Source of the DNA: Bombus terrestris
Taxonomy: Eukaryota > Arthropoda > Insecta > Hymenoptera > Apidae
Length of the DNA: 64,000 bases
Direction: 5' to 3'
NCBI RefSeq assembly: GCF_910591885.1
Contig: NC_063270.1
Coordinates: 3,906,001 to 3,970,000 of the forward strand
The notes under the pieces are model-generated. The model was not told the DNA's origin, made no database searches, and worked only from the letters and a program-made list of their open reading frames with translations. A program made the translations under genes and the position numbers. Positions 1 to 14,400 of this stretch are shown here, in pieces; the stretch's first letter is position 1; each line of letters starts with the position of its first letter.

Positions 1-170
1 TTAGCGCTTAGTGTATGACAGGGCGGAAATAATCGTATAAAAATTAATTGTTGAAGAGCTAACAAGAATTCATGACATATATTTTATGAATGCTGCTTTT
101 CTGTACGGTACACACACCATCGCGTCAGTACGTCACACGGTAACTGGTAGCTGTGCTGTGTGCACTCGAA

Positions 171-191
171 ATTCGAAATTCGAAATTCGAA
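171..191. repeat. short tandem repeat, unit CGAAATT
   Basis: Three consecutive copies of the heptamer CGAAATT, followed by a partial copy. It is a simple tandem repeat with no visible function. Confidence 0.7.
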
Positions 192-1369
192 AGAATGACG
201 ACGCGACACCGCGTCGTGCGACGCCGCATTGTATCACCAGACACTCTTGAGAAAACATTAAGGTAGCTTCGCACTCCTTTGTATATTATTATGGAAGTAT
301 ATACCTTCACGAAGAGGTGGTGGTCCACACGCTCCCCTGAGACGGGCATACACGCGCGATCAATCATTCCTACGAAAAGGATACAGCCCCAGCGTAATAT
401 CCGCTTAGTTCTCCTTCGGGGAAGCTGATGCATGATCTATTGAGTCATCGAGTTTGACTCACCATCTTCTTCGCTACATCCCAAGTCAAACTTCACTTCA
501 ATATCATTTTCTCGCGCGTGGTCTATCCTCTTTCCCGAAGAATTATTACAGATGCCTTAGGAATTATTATAATTGCCGCAAGTTTAAAGATATTGTCGGA
601 TACTGATGAAATACAACATAGCTTCTGTTGCTTAAAAAAATATTTAAATTTTATTATACCGAATCTAATAACAAATAAAATGAATTTAATAACAAGTCTC
701 TACAATTTATAAATTTTATTATTAATTTAATAATTATTATTATAATTTATTATAATACGAGTTTTATTGCTTGATGAGCGCCATATTTTGAAACATACAT
801 GGTGCGCGTGAAACTTGCTTCTACGAGAATGCGACTAGCTGATAGGAAGAAATTAGAACGATATGAGAAACCGTTTGCGTAAAATGGAAACCGCTCGAAT
901 TATGAAGAAAACACGTTATACAGGAAATCTGAATAGCTTCCTCTTAATGACTTCTCATACGTATGTATATTGTGTATGTATACTTCATCTGGACTAGGCT
1001 ATACTTTTCCCTTTTGCTTGCTACATGTTTGAAACGCCAACTATCGAGTGGCGACATAATATGCATCATAATAAACAGTGAGTCCTGTAAATTGCCTCAC
1101 AATAATCGTGTCGAAATCGGTAATTTCATAGTTGACATAATTAATAACTATATCCGTTTGCAAATGTACATTACTGTTTAGAAGGTTAAAATACTTATTG
1201 CTATATAGTATAGAGTTACTACGCTATAACTTTTACTTCGTTTATTCTTATTATGTTATAGATCATAATTGTCAGAATATCTATCATATAAGATATTCGC
1301 GATGTGATGCACAGTACACTTTATTTTATACATCATTAATTTTCACAAAATCTTAAAAAAGTTGTTATT

Positions 1370-1987
1370 TTAACCCTTTGAGTGCTAAATACTCGCGGCC
1401 TATGCCGTCCGTACGGACGGCGCGCGTCTAGCGCTGACGATCGCTGTGGACGGAATACTTTTTCGGTAGACTGAACTCTGTTGATTGACTATTCAAAGCG
1501 CAAATCGTAATAAGTTATAGTAATTCTTTTGCACGAGATTAAATGATTCAAGAGCGTTATATTTTAGTTATTTTTAATTATTTATTATAAACATTGAAAT
1601 TTACAGTTAACTAGAATTTGGGTAATAAACTAGAAAACTAAATTTAGTAAATATTAACACAAGTTAATAATTTAGTTGTGTGTGAAAAATTCAGTGCTTG
1701 AGAAAACTAAAAAAACCAGATGTAGAGTTTTCTTACAAGTGGTGACCACTTCAACAATAACGAGGCACTATTGGCATTTGTTTACTGCCGTAAGGAATGC
1801 ATTTATATTTATTTCACACAAACGTAATAGTATTACTTCTGCGTAGGTGTTCGGAAAAATTGAAAAACCCATACATGCGTCCTTAGTCCATGCCGGGCAC
1901 TTACAGAAAACGCATATATACGTCCTCAGTCCACACCGATAGCTTTCGCCAGACACCTATATGCGCCCACAGCACTCAAAGGGTTAA
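1370..1987. mobile_element. piggyBac-type MITE with TTAA target duplication
   Basis: A 610-bp non-coding element (1374-1983) is bounded by perfect 13-bp terminal inverted repeats, CCCTTTGAGTGCT at 1374-1386 and AGCACTCAAAGGG at 1971-1983. Each end abuts TTAA (1370-1373 and 1984-1987), the target duplicated by piggyBac-superfamily transposases. The interior has a GC-rich palindromic stretch near the left end (about 1407-1425) and repeated GCGTCC/CGTCCTCAGTCC-like subterminal motifs at the right end. There is no transposase frame, so it is non-autonomous. Intact ends and target sites suggest a fairly recent insertion. Confidence 0.88.
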
Positions 1988-2924
1988 TGTTGGTAATATT
2001 TTGTAATTATACAATGAGTACAAAATTTTACCATTGTACCAATTATTTGTTTGAAGATAATTGCATAATTTTAACTATGAGTATTTCATCTTGGAAGGTA
2101 TAATCGTTTATGAGAACTTTGTACTCGATATAGATAATTATAAAATAATTTTAAGATAATATATTATTAATTTAACAAACATTTTTGGCAAATTAAACCT
2201 GCGAAAACATTTCAAATGTTTTAAGACTTTGAAACGAACTATCATGTACTTACATATGTACTAATATGTAGGTATATTAATTATTAAATAATAATTTTTT
2301 CATATTTTAATCAAAGTGAAGAAATGTTTCAAAGAATGACCCAAAGGATTTACATAATATGTGTTATTTACAATTACATTAATAGAATAAGATGAAAATT
2401 AATCCTCTAATATCTAATTATAATAAAATTATAATATTTCTAACTTTTATCCTTTAAAGATCTAATTAACTTAATCCCAAACACGCCATGACAGAGGAGA
2501 GTTGTATTAGTTATACTACTGCGCATTATATCTATGACAGATATTATACATACAGACTATACTATACATTATACACTATACGCTATACATTACGATACTG
2601 ATAGATAACACAATTAAGTTTGCGTCGCCCCACGACGCAAACTTAAAATTCAAATGTCCCACATGATACATGGTCAACTTTAAAAGACGAGCATTAGTTA
2701 CTGGCCAATAAATTATATCTCGATAATCTGAACAAATTTTTATTCAAATTTTAGTTATTGTCATCAACGATGATCACACGATTTGTCTATTTTAGATACA
2801 TAGGTACATATTCCACTAATAACATGGAAACTATACTAATAAACATATGTACTTATAAATGAATGTTGCTTTCGATAGATCTTTCTATCCACTAATCATA
2901 TTCTAAAATTGTCCTTTCTTTCAG

Positions 2925-3164
2925 ATAAACGACGTAATAAGGAAATCATGGACATATATGCCACAACATTTCCGGATTACACGTTTCTTCCAATAAAATT
3001 CGATACTAATCTCTTTCCAACTAACAGAACATTTTGTGTTGAAATTAAACCAAAACAGGGCTATCTGCAAGATATTGATCGGAAATTTCAAAAATGTCCT
3101 TACTGTCTGACACAATATTATAAGGTAATATAATGATTTCATATTTACAATAACGGCACGCCCT

Positions 3165-3243
<79 letters not shown>

Positions 3244-5281
3244 CATACATGTACTTCATGATATGTACTTCATATCGTAGTTATATCATGCAAACGTAAT
3301 GTATAAATATGTACATATATTTCTCATATCGCTCATCTACTACAACGATGATATAACTTAAAAGTAAAAATTTTAGGGAAAATATATTTAAATGTTTTAT
3401 ATAAATAAGAACTACTTCCTATACCGATAAATCAACTTTTAAATCAAACGGCAAATTCTAAAAAATTTTTTGTTGCAATAAATGAACAATATATGACATA
3501 TTATTATTTTTCTCTTTATCTTTCTCTGAAGATGAAATTAAATGAAATGAATATTTTTAATTAATGATTTTTTATAATTTCAGTTAAGGAACAAGATGAT
3601 TACATGCCGTAGCACTTATTGTCCGTTTGATCTCTTCTCGGGAGTGGAAACTCGTATGAAATCGGCACTAAAAGCACTACTAACATCACCACAGAATAAT
3701 CTTAAGATTTTTAAGGATGGTGTTATAGTTTATGGCCAAGAATCAACTTGCAGTGATCTTGAACGTGTCTTGACGGAATGGTTTCACAATTCTATTAATT
3801 TTACAAATATAGAATACATTGATCACTTTTGTAATTTAATTTGCACTGCTCTTTTACGTCCTCTTATTTCGGAAGAATTTAAGTCTAATATATTTCCTGC
3901 GCATGAATTGCGCAAATCTGTTATCGAACAAGATTCGAAGACGTCCTCATACATTAATCCAGATCTGATAGCAAGAGCTAAGAAATATTTGTATTTTACT
4001 GGAGAGGTAGATATTAACTTTAAATCCTTGTGACATTTGCTTATTTTAGTCAAGTTTAAATATAACATAAATTTATCTCTTTTACAGACGTGCAACTTAA
4101 ACGGGGAAATATTGCCAAATAATTCGGTACTAGAACGAATACTTCATATGCAGCGGCTGCCTTTTATTAGCTCAGAATACGTTTATAATACGTATTCAAA
4201 ATTTCGTTCATGGCTAACTAATGATATTATATATTCTAATTTAATAAACATGTTCAAACTTGATGATCGAATATCTTATCCCAAACAAAAAGTAAGTAAA
4301 TATTTACTTATTGTATATTACGTATTATACATATATTTAATTATTATATATATCAATACTTCTACATTGGAATAATAAGTTACGAAACAACATATTTCAT
4401 TTACAACATTTATCATAACATATGTAACTATATATATACGTACATATATCTGTTTTATAGAAATGAGTTTTTATAGTAGTAAAGATATCTTTTAGTAATA
4501 TAGTAGAGATATCTTAACAATTCTCTTATTTTTCAGAAAACTATTATAGGTATTCCTGAAACATTAAGAGACACTTATATACAAACATATGCCAAAGATA
4601 CTTCGATTTCAAAAAAATCCAAGTTTGACCACGACGATTATTGTGGCAACAAACGTATTAATAAAACTAGTGAAAATATCTTTATATCGAAACCAATCTT
4701 AATTCCAATTGAAAAACATAATTTATGGTACAATAAATTTAGCGTATTAAGTAACGCAGATAAAGTACACGATAACGAAAAAGAAACATATTTTTATGTA
4801 AATACTGAAAGTATACTATGCCTGCAGAATTATCTCTTATTTTCATGTGCTAGAGATTGTTCGATATTGATGTCATTTCGAGAAATAAATCCGTAAGTTT
4901 CGAAAATATTTTATTCTGTGAATAATGAATATTGAATAATATTTTATAACAAAAATATTTCAATAAAATATTAAAGAAACAATTATTTAAGCTTTGAACA
5001 GTAATCGAATTTCTGGAAATTTGGATACTAATATACTTTTTTCTCTAATATATATATGTAGGAATACAGTATCGCCTGCTCTCGATAAAAATATAATACA
5101 ACTTCCGGATGGACTCAGTTTTGTTTGTAACATCAGGATTTCTGACATAGATCCGAAAAGTCTACATTGCATTGAAAAACATCGGCAACGGGACATCGAT
5201 GTTTTAAATTCAGTAATATCCTTTCTAGAAGAAGAATTTATAATTAAACATCAAAAGTCGTTTGAAAAACGATTACCGTAA
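2925..5281 (+). CDS. IPPK: Inositol-pentakisphosphate 2-kinase, 5'-partial
   Basis: IPPK phosphorylates inositol pentakisphosphate at the 2-position to make phytate (InsP6). Five exons join in frame: 2925-3124, 3584-4006, 4088-4291, 4537-4892 and 5062-5281 (stop 5279-5281), giving 466 residues after the first split codon. All junctions are GT-AG. Family motifs visible are CVEIKPKQGYL near residues 43-53 of the visible part (the EIKPK inositol-kinase signature), a CPYC pair just before the first intron, YCPFDLFSG early in the second exon, and NNLKIFKDG after it. The last exon holds the conserved DIDPKSL segment near the C-terminus. The first exon begins in phase 1, so at least one upstream exon with the start codon and nucleotide-binding N-lobe is missing, probably off the left edge. 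Confidence is high for the family and moderate for exact exon ends. Confidence 0.9.
3170..3237. repeat. (TA)n microsatellite in IPPK intron
   Basis: About 34 uninterrupted AT dinucleotide units lie in the intron between the first and second visible IPPK exons. Replication slippage makes the length likely to be polymorphic. Confidence 0.95.
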
Positions 5282-8119
5282 TAGTAATCTTCAACTATAA
5301 ATTAGACCTTACTGTGTAACGTTGCTCTATCCTCATATCTTTTAAAAATATAAATGTTATACATATATGTATGTTTTACGTATCTCTATGGTATATGTAA
5401 TATTTATAAATGTAGAGAACATATGTATAGCTGATATGTTTGTAGAACATGTATAATACAGAAATTATAATATTTTTATGTTACAGTTATATTGTAAAGT
5501 ATTCACAATTAATAATGCAAATTCACAATTGTTCATTAAAATATATACTTTATATATTCATATATTCATCTAACATAATCAGCAGGTTCATTCCTCGGTC
5601 GACATGATATTTTAGCTTGTTCTGATAATTTAACAAAAATGTTTCAAACAAAAACTCATCGGTATCAGATGAAGAATGTGCGGATGTAAAAAAGCTTCCA
5701 GAAGTTTCACTTTTCCATTAACACACACACGGAGGGGAGGGGTATCCTTTATATTTCTATTAAATAACACCATATATCTTTCCTGTCATATTGTCAACAT
5801 GTATCATTTTAATTATCTGATCCTAATAACTTAATTTGTTCCTAAATCAGTACTTACACCTTGATCGTCAATACATATTGATGTTCCTAAACAAATGAAT
5901 GAATTGGTGATGAAGTTGTAAACTACATTTTATACAAACAAATAAATTATATTATTATATGTAATTAAAAATCAACTTATACTACAAATAAGAAACAGAT
6001 TATATTGTTATAGTATCAGCTAGTTAAAATGATATATGTCTACATATTTAACAACGTTATTAAAGTCGTCCTTTTCGGTAACTGAAGAATATGGCCAAAA
6101 AATACATATATGGTATCATTTGAAAAATAAAGAACGATTCATGATTTTTATGAAAAAATTACACTTTTAATGTTTGATACCACTGAACTTTTGTTTGAAA
6201 CATTAATTTGTTCGATTGCCGGAATCAGCACAAAAATCGTAATTCATGTACCACTCCGTATAAAAAAATAATTATACTATTATTTTATCAATATAATGAT
6301 CACTAGATAATCTCGGTAATATTTTTGTTTCAAATTTTAAATATTAATATTTGCATTCAGTAAAATCATTATTTTATTTAAAAATTTGGAAATATTTATA
6401 TAGTATCTAGTTATTATTAAATTAAGATTTGTATTTCTTATGATAATAATATCGAGTTTAATTAAAAGTAATCTAATGATAAATTATTGTTCATGGATAA
6501 CCATTAGATTATTAAATTTAATTACCATTAATATTTAATATTTAACAAAATAAAATGAAAGCATGTACATTACGTGAAAATATTTGTAACCGTTTACTTA
6601 ATATAAATTAAGTAAATGCATAGACGTCACATTAAATTTATAATGTACTGTATATCACATCATGTTTTATTACTAACCTATATGCGAGTATGTAAATATT
6701 TAACGAAATAAAAATGATTTACATTGTATACTATTATTATTAATAACCAGTATTAAATTGAAAGCTAAAGGTTTTATATAGTACATTTTAAATTATTTAG
6801 TACATTTTAATTTATTTAGTACATTTTAATTTCCTTTAAAACGTATATCAATATACGTTAATAAGTAATAAATGCTTTAATCGAAAACGTATTCATACAT
6901 ATGTACCTCTGTTTTAAATGATTTAAATCACTCCTAATAACATGTCATTTTTTAATGATTCTGCTTTTTACTTCAATACATTTACTTTTACTTATACCTA
7001 AAACTTTTTTATAGCTATGTAATATAAGTATATACTAATACAGCTAACAGCGTTAAGAAAGGGTAAGAGAGAGAAAACTTTTATTAGTAATATAAATATA
7101 AATAGTTGTATTAAATAATGGTTACATTATTATAGTCTGCAATGACCATTAGGACATTTTCAACTAAATTATAATTCCATGAAAAATTTATAAAGAAGAA
7201 GTTGTTCTTAACACTAGAAATTTGTTTCAGAAAAATGAAAGTGGAAGTGGACAGTACTTAAAACAATTTTAAAACTGATATATGATAGAATCAAAATCAT
7301 TTCCCGTCGATGGAACGAAAATAGAATATTTAGCACCATATTAAGCATATCCAAAAAGGAGAGAGAAATAAATGCAATTAAGAAGATACAGTTAAACTTT
7401 CAAATTTTAATTAGCCATATTTTTAATATACATACGATATATTATGAGAAAAGAGAACATTCAGATGTTGGCAATTAAGAGAAAATTATCTAATTTATTA
7501 ATTATCTTAACAAACGTGTAAATACTTTATGAACAATTTGATTAAATTTTTGACTGATTAATTACCTCATATACCAAATCATGCTAAGATTATGAATAAC
7601 ATGATTAAGATTCAGTAGAATATTAGCAGTAGTTCAAAAGTATACTGAAAAGACGTCTGAAAGAATTATTTGAAAATTCTATTTGAAAAATCTAGTAATA
7701 AAATCCTTTATAGTAACTTGAGATTAGCAAATTATAAATTTTAGTGTTAAATTTTAGTGTAACAAAGTGTAGCTGTTATTAATAATCAAAATAAAAATTT
7801 ATCATTCAATAAACAAATGGGTAAGGACTAAGAAATGTTATATTTTATAAAATATATGAAATAGTGTGAACATAAACTAAAATTGTGAAAGAGAAAAAAT
7901 ATTTTAGTTCAATTAAAAAATCAATACACAATACTTTATAATCTTTAATATATTAGAAAATAGATTTATAAATACAAATATAACCTCATTGGGACAATCA
8001 TCTCTATTGACGGTTAGTAATTTAGAAATACATACATATGTTATTTCATATATGTGAATAACGGGGGTATTTAAATTTTGTCATACATCCCTAAGACCGT
8101 GACACGATTGGTTGCTTAG
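5282..8119. other. AT-rich intergenic DNA between IPPK and NF1
   Basis: About 2.8 kb of very AT-rich DNA with no reading frame that looks like protein. It must contain the IPPK 3' UTR. An AATAAA at 5941-5946 is the first hexamer I noticed, but it is not convincing as the poly(A) signal. A three-copy tandem repeat of about 19 bp (core TAGTACATTTTAA) lies at 6779-6831. Nothing else is recognised. Confidence 0.6.
6779..6831. repeat. three-copy tandem repeat, core TAGTACATTTTAA
   Basis: Three adjacent copies of a roughly 18-19 bp AT-rich unit starting TAGTACATTTTAA, in the intergenic DNA left of NF1. Confidence 0.7.
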
Positions 8120-8405
8120 AAGAGAATGTTGTGCCGTCGGGTGACTCCGGCCTGTATCGGTTCTATCTACGAGCATCTTCGTCCCAGACCCCACTATAAT
8201 TCTTTGACTCTGTCACAGTCATGGCGCATGGCGCGCCGCGCCCCTCCCCAACGGGAGAGAAAGAGCAAGTCGCTGCGGTGCTCTCGTCTCTTGCCTGCCT
8301 TGCCAGTCGACGTTCGTAAATGGCGACGTACCGATGTCGAATGCACGTAACGAACTGGTAAATCGTCGTACGTGATGACGGCTCGTCACTGAACATCGGA
8401 CGGCG
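8120..8405 (+). promoter_or_regulatory. NF1 5' UTR and GC-rich promoter region
   Basis: Composition changes abruptly from AT-rich to CpG-containing GC-rich DNA directly upstream of the NF1 start codon, including runs such as GGCGCGCCGCGCCCC near 8229. No TATA box is evident, which is usual for a broadly expressed gene. The reading frames found here on either strand are not needed by the NF1 model and are probably chance frames in GC-rich DNA. The transcription start cannot be placed from sequence alone. Confidence 0.5.
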
Positions 8406-8465
8406 ATGGGCACACAAAAGCCGGAAGAATGGGCGAATTTGCTGATCACACGTTTCGAGGAACAG
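8406..8465 (+). other. NF1: NF1 coding exon 1 (20 codons)
   Basis: This short exon encodes MGTQKPEEWANLLITRFEEQ and ends at a GT donor in phase 0. It matches the N-terminal pattern of neurofibromins (a PxEW motif followed by a VxRFEEQ-like motif) and joins in frame to exon 2 at 10948, where residues LPxxxxQ follow as in the family. It is shorter than a normal ORF cut-off, so a simple ORF scan would miss it. The start is chosen because this is the only ATG that gives the family N-terminus. Confidence 0.88.
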
Positions 8466-11400
8466 GTACATCTCAGCTGTGACTCGAACTACGAATCTGT
8501 TTAGCATTCCTTTTCTCTTCTATTCGTCTTCCCTCTTCGTGCACCCTTCCCCCTTCAACGCCCCTCTCTTTCTTATCTACCCTCTTCCGGTGCTTTCTCT
8601 TATTGCTTCTCACTCTCTTCCTCTATTTACTTTCCACTTTTGTATTCTTTTTTAATCTCTTCCAGTATGGTGTCCTTATTCTCAGTTTCTTCTTTTTTCT
8701 TTTACTTTTCTGTTTCTCGCTTCATTAAAAGATTATTCATTTAGAAAAAATTAGTATTAGTTTTATTGCTTTTTGTCGCTCCTCATTTTCATAAACTCTA
8801 TCGAAGAAATAGCAGTTAAAATTAGGAGAAATTATTGAATGAACGATTATTCGAAAGACTGGCAACGGTCAATCTAATCGCTCATGTAAATTTGACACGA
8901 TTTGTGTGTAGCAATTCCTGGTAACCAAATGCAAGAAACATAATTTTCATTGGTGAGTGAAAAAGTTAAGGCATAGAGTGACACAAGTAATATTGAATCG
9001 GCAATTTTTACATCAGTAAATTTTCTAAATATCATTTTTCAACACTTTAACAATCGTCTGCTTCACTAGAAAAATTCAATTCTTTCCATATTCTGTACGA
9101 CGTGACACGATGTGATCAGGCAAGGTATGTATTTATGTATAGAACAATTCAATGTTTCTACGGATTACCGATGGTAATGGTCATGACCAACAATTGTTTA
9201 GGTAGAATTTCGAACGGAATAGTTAAAAATTGTGTTGTTTATGATTTTTATGTGCATGTATTTTCATATTTGTTCTGTTTCCCTTAATTTTTTCTCCTTT
9301 ATTAGTGGTGAAAGTATAAAAGATATTTTCTACACAGTATTTAAATATTATTTAATGATAGCGTCTACTTTACAAATGTAGCGATTGTACCTCATTTTCC
9401 ATAGGTATTCTAGGATTTGCTACAAATGTAAAATAGATTTTAAATGACGCAACGACCCTAAATCAATCTCACAGATTTCACAGCAAATAAAGTGGCATTT
9501 AGTATAGAAATTTCAATCGCTATATTATCCCTATTATTAGTAGTAGAAATAATTAATGATTGGTATCGTTATTTTTCTGGATGCATTGTCATTCATTTGT
9601 TCGTTGATTCGTTCATTCATGGGAAGATACTTTCTCGCGGTCTCCTCCCTCTACATGCCGGGGAGTCCACGATTTGACCTTCGCCCCCTCCTCCCTTTCC
9701 TCTCCACCCCATTCAGTTAAGATACATATAGGGTGTTCTAAAATTCATCTACTATTTCAATAATTTGTTAAGACTATTATTTTATTATTATCGAAATAAA
9801 TAAATTGCAGAACTATGCTATATATATATTTATTTATTTATTTATTATATATTATATTAAGTATATGTATACTTGCAATTTTAGAACAATCGATTTTTTA
9901 TTTTATGAATATTTAGAAAATTGTTCGGATCAATATCCGATGACAATGAAAATTCAGGTCATCCCTATCATTCGAAGTTAATAAGTTAAAATACATTTAC
10001 AAAATAGAGATTAATTTTATTTCGTTTTTCTAACACTCATTAGGTTTTTTGAACCAGTTGAAAGATAATATTCTATAAATATGATGTAATTTTACGTATA
10101 CCGTTTACATGAGTAATTTTATTATGTATGACATCGTCAAGAAGGATGGTGCAAACAATTTATTACATAATGAAATTCAATATTTCATGCAAAAGAAGTT
10201 TAAGATTGAGTTAGAGATACCCTATAGATTATAGAGTTTCATTCCTCATCCCGTAACCCCTCTATACCTGTATCCTACACAACATCGCATCCGTCGTGTC
10301 ACGGATACATGAATGAAACTTGCATTCACATCGCGCATGGCTTATTGAAGAATTTGAATCTATGGTATACTTCAACGCACTTTAACTGGCACGTAAAAGT
10401 ATGCCAACACTTATATTTGCACCATTTAACAAGTGAAATCTATGTTATAGTGAACAGAATGATTAATTATTTGTTATTCATTGCTAATGATTATCTGTTA
10501 GGATAATAATTTAAAAAAATATCTTTTGAACATATTTTTTATATGATAATAAATTTTATGATTTATCAAATAAATACATATGTACATATGTATGTGTGAG
10601 AAAATGAAGGAAAGAGAAAAGGGGGAAGTTTATATACTATTTAGTTATGCCAATATTTTATATTTTAATATTCTATATCTAAAACTCATGAATGTTATTA
10701 AATTTACTAATTTGCATTTTACATTTTGTACATATATAATACTAGTAACGTCATTTAAATTAATAGATAAGGGGTAATATAATGATATGTGTGTACAAAT
10801 TTATTATATTTCTTATACATTTGATTTCTAATTAATAAAAATATATAAATAACAAATTATTATAAATAGAAATGGATAATTTCTATAATTTCACATATAG
10901 TCATATATTTAAAATCTAATACTAAATTTCTTACTTTTTGTTTTTAGTTGCCATGTCACAGTTGTCAGACCACCCACTCTCGTATGAACGAAGAAAGAAA
11001 CAAAAAATGTCTAATACAAATTTCTCGATACCGTTTCTCTCTTGTAATATCCAGCCTTACCAAAATACTTCAGAATGTTAATGAAATGGTGCCATCTATT
11101 GGAGGTCAACGTATATTTCATAGTACAGATCAAGATCGGCAGTGTTATGAATCTATTACCATTATTTTGGATACCTTGGAAAAGTGTCTTGCAAATCAAC
11201 CAAAAGATACAGCTAAATTTGATGAAGCTATGAATGTAAAGTTTTTGCTTAAAGAGATATGTCAATTTATAGGTAATTATGTTTCCAGTATTATTAACAT
11301 AAATGTTTGAGTGCAAGTATTACTTATAATGAGATTTAAAAACGTAAATAACAATATTATTTTTAGATATACCAAATGATAATCCACAAAATGCTCAGTT

Positions 11401-14400
11401 AAAAACTTTAGCTAGCAAGGTTTTGTTTGCACTAAGTTTAAATTTCTTTAATGCTGTATTTAACAGAATATCATCCAGACTTCAAGAACTGGCAAAATGT
11501 GGAGACGAAACTGCTGACTATAGTGATATTGAATTAATTCAGCATATTAATGTGGATGTATATAGGTTAACAAAACTTTTAAATGGTAGTTTATCATACT
11601 TATTATTCATTTATTATATACACTTGTATATATTATTGTATATATGATAAATGTTTTTTATCAGATTATGTAGAATATATTATATATATATAACTATTCA
11701 TACTGTCACTATTATTGCAGAAGCAATTCAAAAATTTAAACAGCTTAAGAAGTCAGCTCATATAGTTCTTATGAATTCTTTGGAGAAAGCAATATGGAAT
11801 TGGATGGATACTTATTCTTATGAATTTGCTGAACTTCAAAAAGAACCAAATGAAGATCTGGGAAAAGCATGTGAAGAACTATTTGACATTCTTGATACAT
11901 TTGCGGACAATAAAAAAGGAAGAGCTGCAGCTGTCTGGCCTTTACAAATTATGCTTCTAATACTTTCACCAAAAGTTTTGGAAGAAATAGTTAATGCCGA
12001 TTTTAGTACTCTCTGTTCATCAAGACATTCGAAGAAAAAACAATTTATTGACAGTATTAAAAAAGGCCTAGGAATGCATGGTAGTTCTAGTAGACAACTA
12101 GTAGAAGCTGCAGCAGTTACTTGTATCAAACTTTGTAAAGCGTCAACTTACATTAACAATCTGGATTCAAATAATGTTATCTTCATACTTGTTCGACATG
12201 TTATGAGTGATTTGATGGCTCTACTTTTTAATCCAGGAAAAGTATTTTCTCGTGGTCAAAGCTACGTTGCCCAAGACATCGATCTAATGATAGACTGTTT
12301 TGTTAGCTTCTTTCGCATTAAACCTCATAACAACGAAGTACTTAAAGTCTGCTTGAATCTGAATTATCCATCGACGTACCAGTTTGTCTTGGTTAGCTCA
12401 TTATACAAGTAAGAAAAGAAATATTTTTGTTCATTCATAATTGAATATATCTATATAATCATATTCTATTGCAAATATAAAATTATATATTACATGTTAT
12501 AACCAAACAATATGTTTCATGAAATTCAAGGGAATAATAATTTGTTAGTTAAAAACTTAAACATGTGATGATAAATTTTTGACTTATAATTGTAATGTTC
12601 TGAAAAAGAATTTTGTTATCATTATTTTAAATGAAATAATTAATTTTTTTAATAATATTAATATGGTATTTATAATTTTTATTTTAGAATCGTAACTCAA
12701 CCAAGACTGCCATGGTGGCCTCAAATAGATCTTCTATATTCTCGTAGTGCAGAACTTAGAAATATGTTTATTGATATTTTAAATAAAGTCACACAGAGTT
12801 GCATATCACACACACCATTACGAATGATTCAAAGTTTAACACTTAAAGGTAAAGAACAAAATAAGTACAGAGACCGTGGAGAAGAAGTATCGAGTTATAG
12901 AAATTTACTTTTATGGATGGTGAAACTTATTCATGCTGATCCTATGTTATTGTTGAATGTAAATACTTTATATAAAAATCTCAATTTTAATTCGCAGGAA
13001 GATCCTTATACATATATCTATATATATGTGTGTTATTTATTTCGCAGAATCAGGGAAAAGCTGGTCATGAAATTCAAAGTTCAACCTTAGAATTGATTAA
13101 TGGTTTAGTTTCACTAGTTCATCAACCAACAATGTCAGACATTGCTTATGAAGCAATGGAAGCATTATTGGTATTACATCATCCAGATAAAATAAAAGCA
13201 TGGAATCCAGAAGCACCAATGAATACCTTTTGGGATGTTAGTTCACAAGTTCTGTTCTCAATTTCCCAAAAATTGATTCAGCACCAAATCGTTAATTATA
13301 CTTGTATATTAAAATGGCTTAGAGAAATATTAATTTGTAGAAATGCTTTTCTGGCACAAAATAAGGATTATGCTAATGTGGGTAGCCAGATTGCTGTTTG
13401 TAAGCAAGCACATATTAAACTTGAGGTTTGTTTAGATCTACAATATATCACAGAACTTTTTTTTTAATATTATTATATTTGTTTTTTAATTTATTGCTTT
13501 TTATTTTTCAGGTTGTATTTTTCATGTATTTGTGGAGTATAAATATGGAAGCAGTTTTAGTATCAATGTCTTGTTTTGCATTGCTTTGTGAAGAAGCAGA
13601 AATCCGTTGTGGTAGTGATGAAGTAGCAGTAACTTGTTTACTTCCAAACTATCACTTATATCTTGAATTGGCACAAGCTTCTACTGTGTTAATCACTGGT
13701 GAGTTTAATTGTCCAAAATATTATTTCAATTTATCCTTCATATTAAATACCATATATTCCAAAGTTGAAGTAGAAATTCGAACCGAGATATAAGTGTAAA
13801 ATGACATTACAATCTTAATTTTGTTTTATCATACTTGTATATAAAGGGAATATTTTTATTTTTTAAATTATTTTATAATATTTTATTTACTTCTACATGA
13901 ATATATTTTATATAAAATCATAATACTACCGATATGTACTTCTACTAAAAACCTTTAAATAGAGAGATTAACATAAGATAGCATCTTTTTTTAAACTAGT
14001 TTCGGTTCGGGTACCTACTAACAATGATTTTACTTGAATTCAAACATTCATTCATGAATTTTTGAATTCACTTTGTATTTTGATTAGTATAACCCTTATA
14101 TGGCTGCAGTAGAGTATTAAAGACCTTGTTACCATAACAGCCAGCGGGGAAAGTAAGCTATGCTATCGTGATCATAATTATGGTAAGTGCAATTCAAAAT
14201 ATTATTCGCATACATGTATACAGGACTAAGATCGTTTTATTTTTCTTTACTATTCTAATTATTATATGCAATAGTAGAATAATTATTTTGTGATTAACAT
14301 TAGTGCATTTTACAAGCATATTATATCTTTTTTAGGACGTGCTGCTTTACAAGAAAGAATTATGGTCTTATTGAGGAAAATAGAACACTGTGTAAATGGC

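Larger units (their letters stand above)
1..2924. other. AT-rich non-coding DNA left of IPPK
   Basis: No convincing coding exon was found here. The missing 5' exon(s) of the kinase gene at 2925 should encode about 100 residues with a glycine-rich nucleotide-binding start, and I could not find such a stretch. This DNA is therefore probably an IPPK intron, with the first exon off the window. It holds a short 7-bp tandem repeat near 171-191, a piggyBac-type MITE at 1370-1987 and low-complexity TATAC-rich DNA around 2540-2610. The short reading frames here have no protein-like composition. Confidence 0.55.

Noticed and set aside
1..2924. First coding exon of IPPK
   Set aside because: I looked for a phase-1-ending exon encoding the glycine-rich kinase N-terminus and found none, so the gene is reported as 5'-partial.
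8126..8507. Three overlapping reading frames on both strands in the GC-rich DNA before NF1
   Set aside because: They overlap the NF1 5' UTR and exon 1, show no family motifs, and arise easily in GC-rich DNA with few stops.
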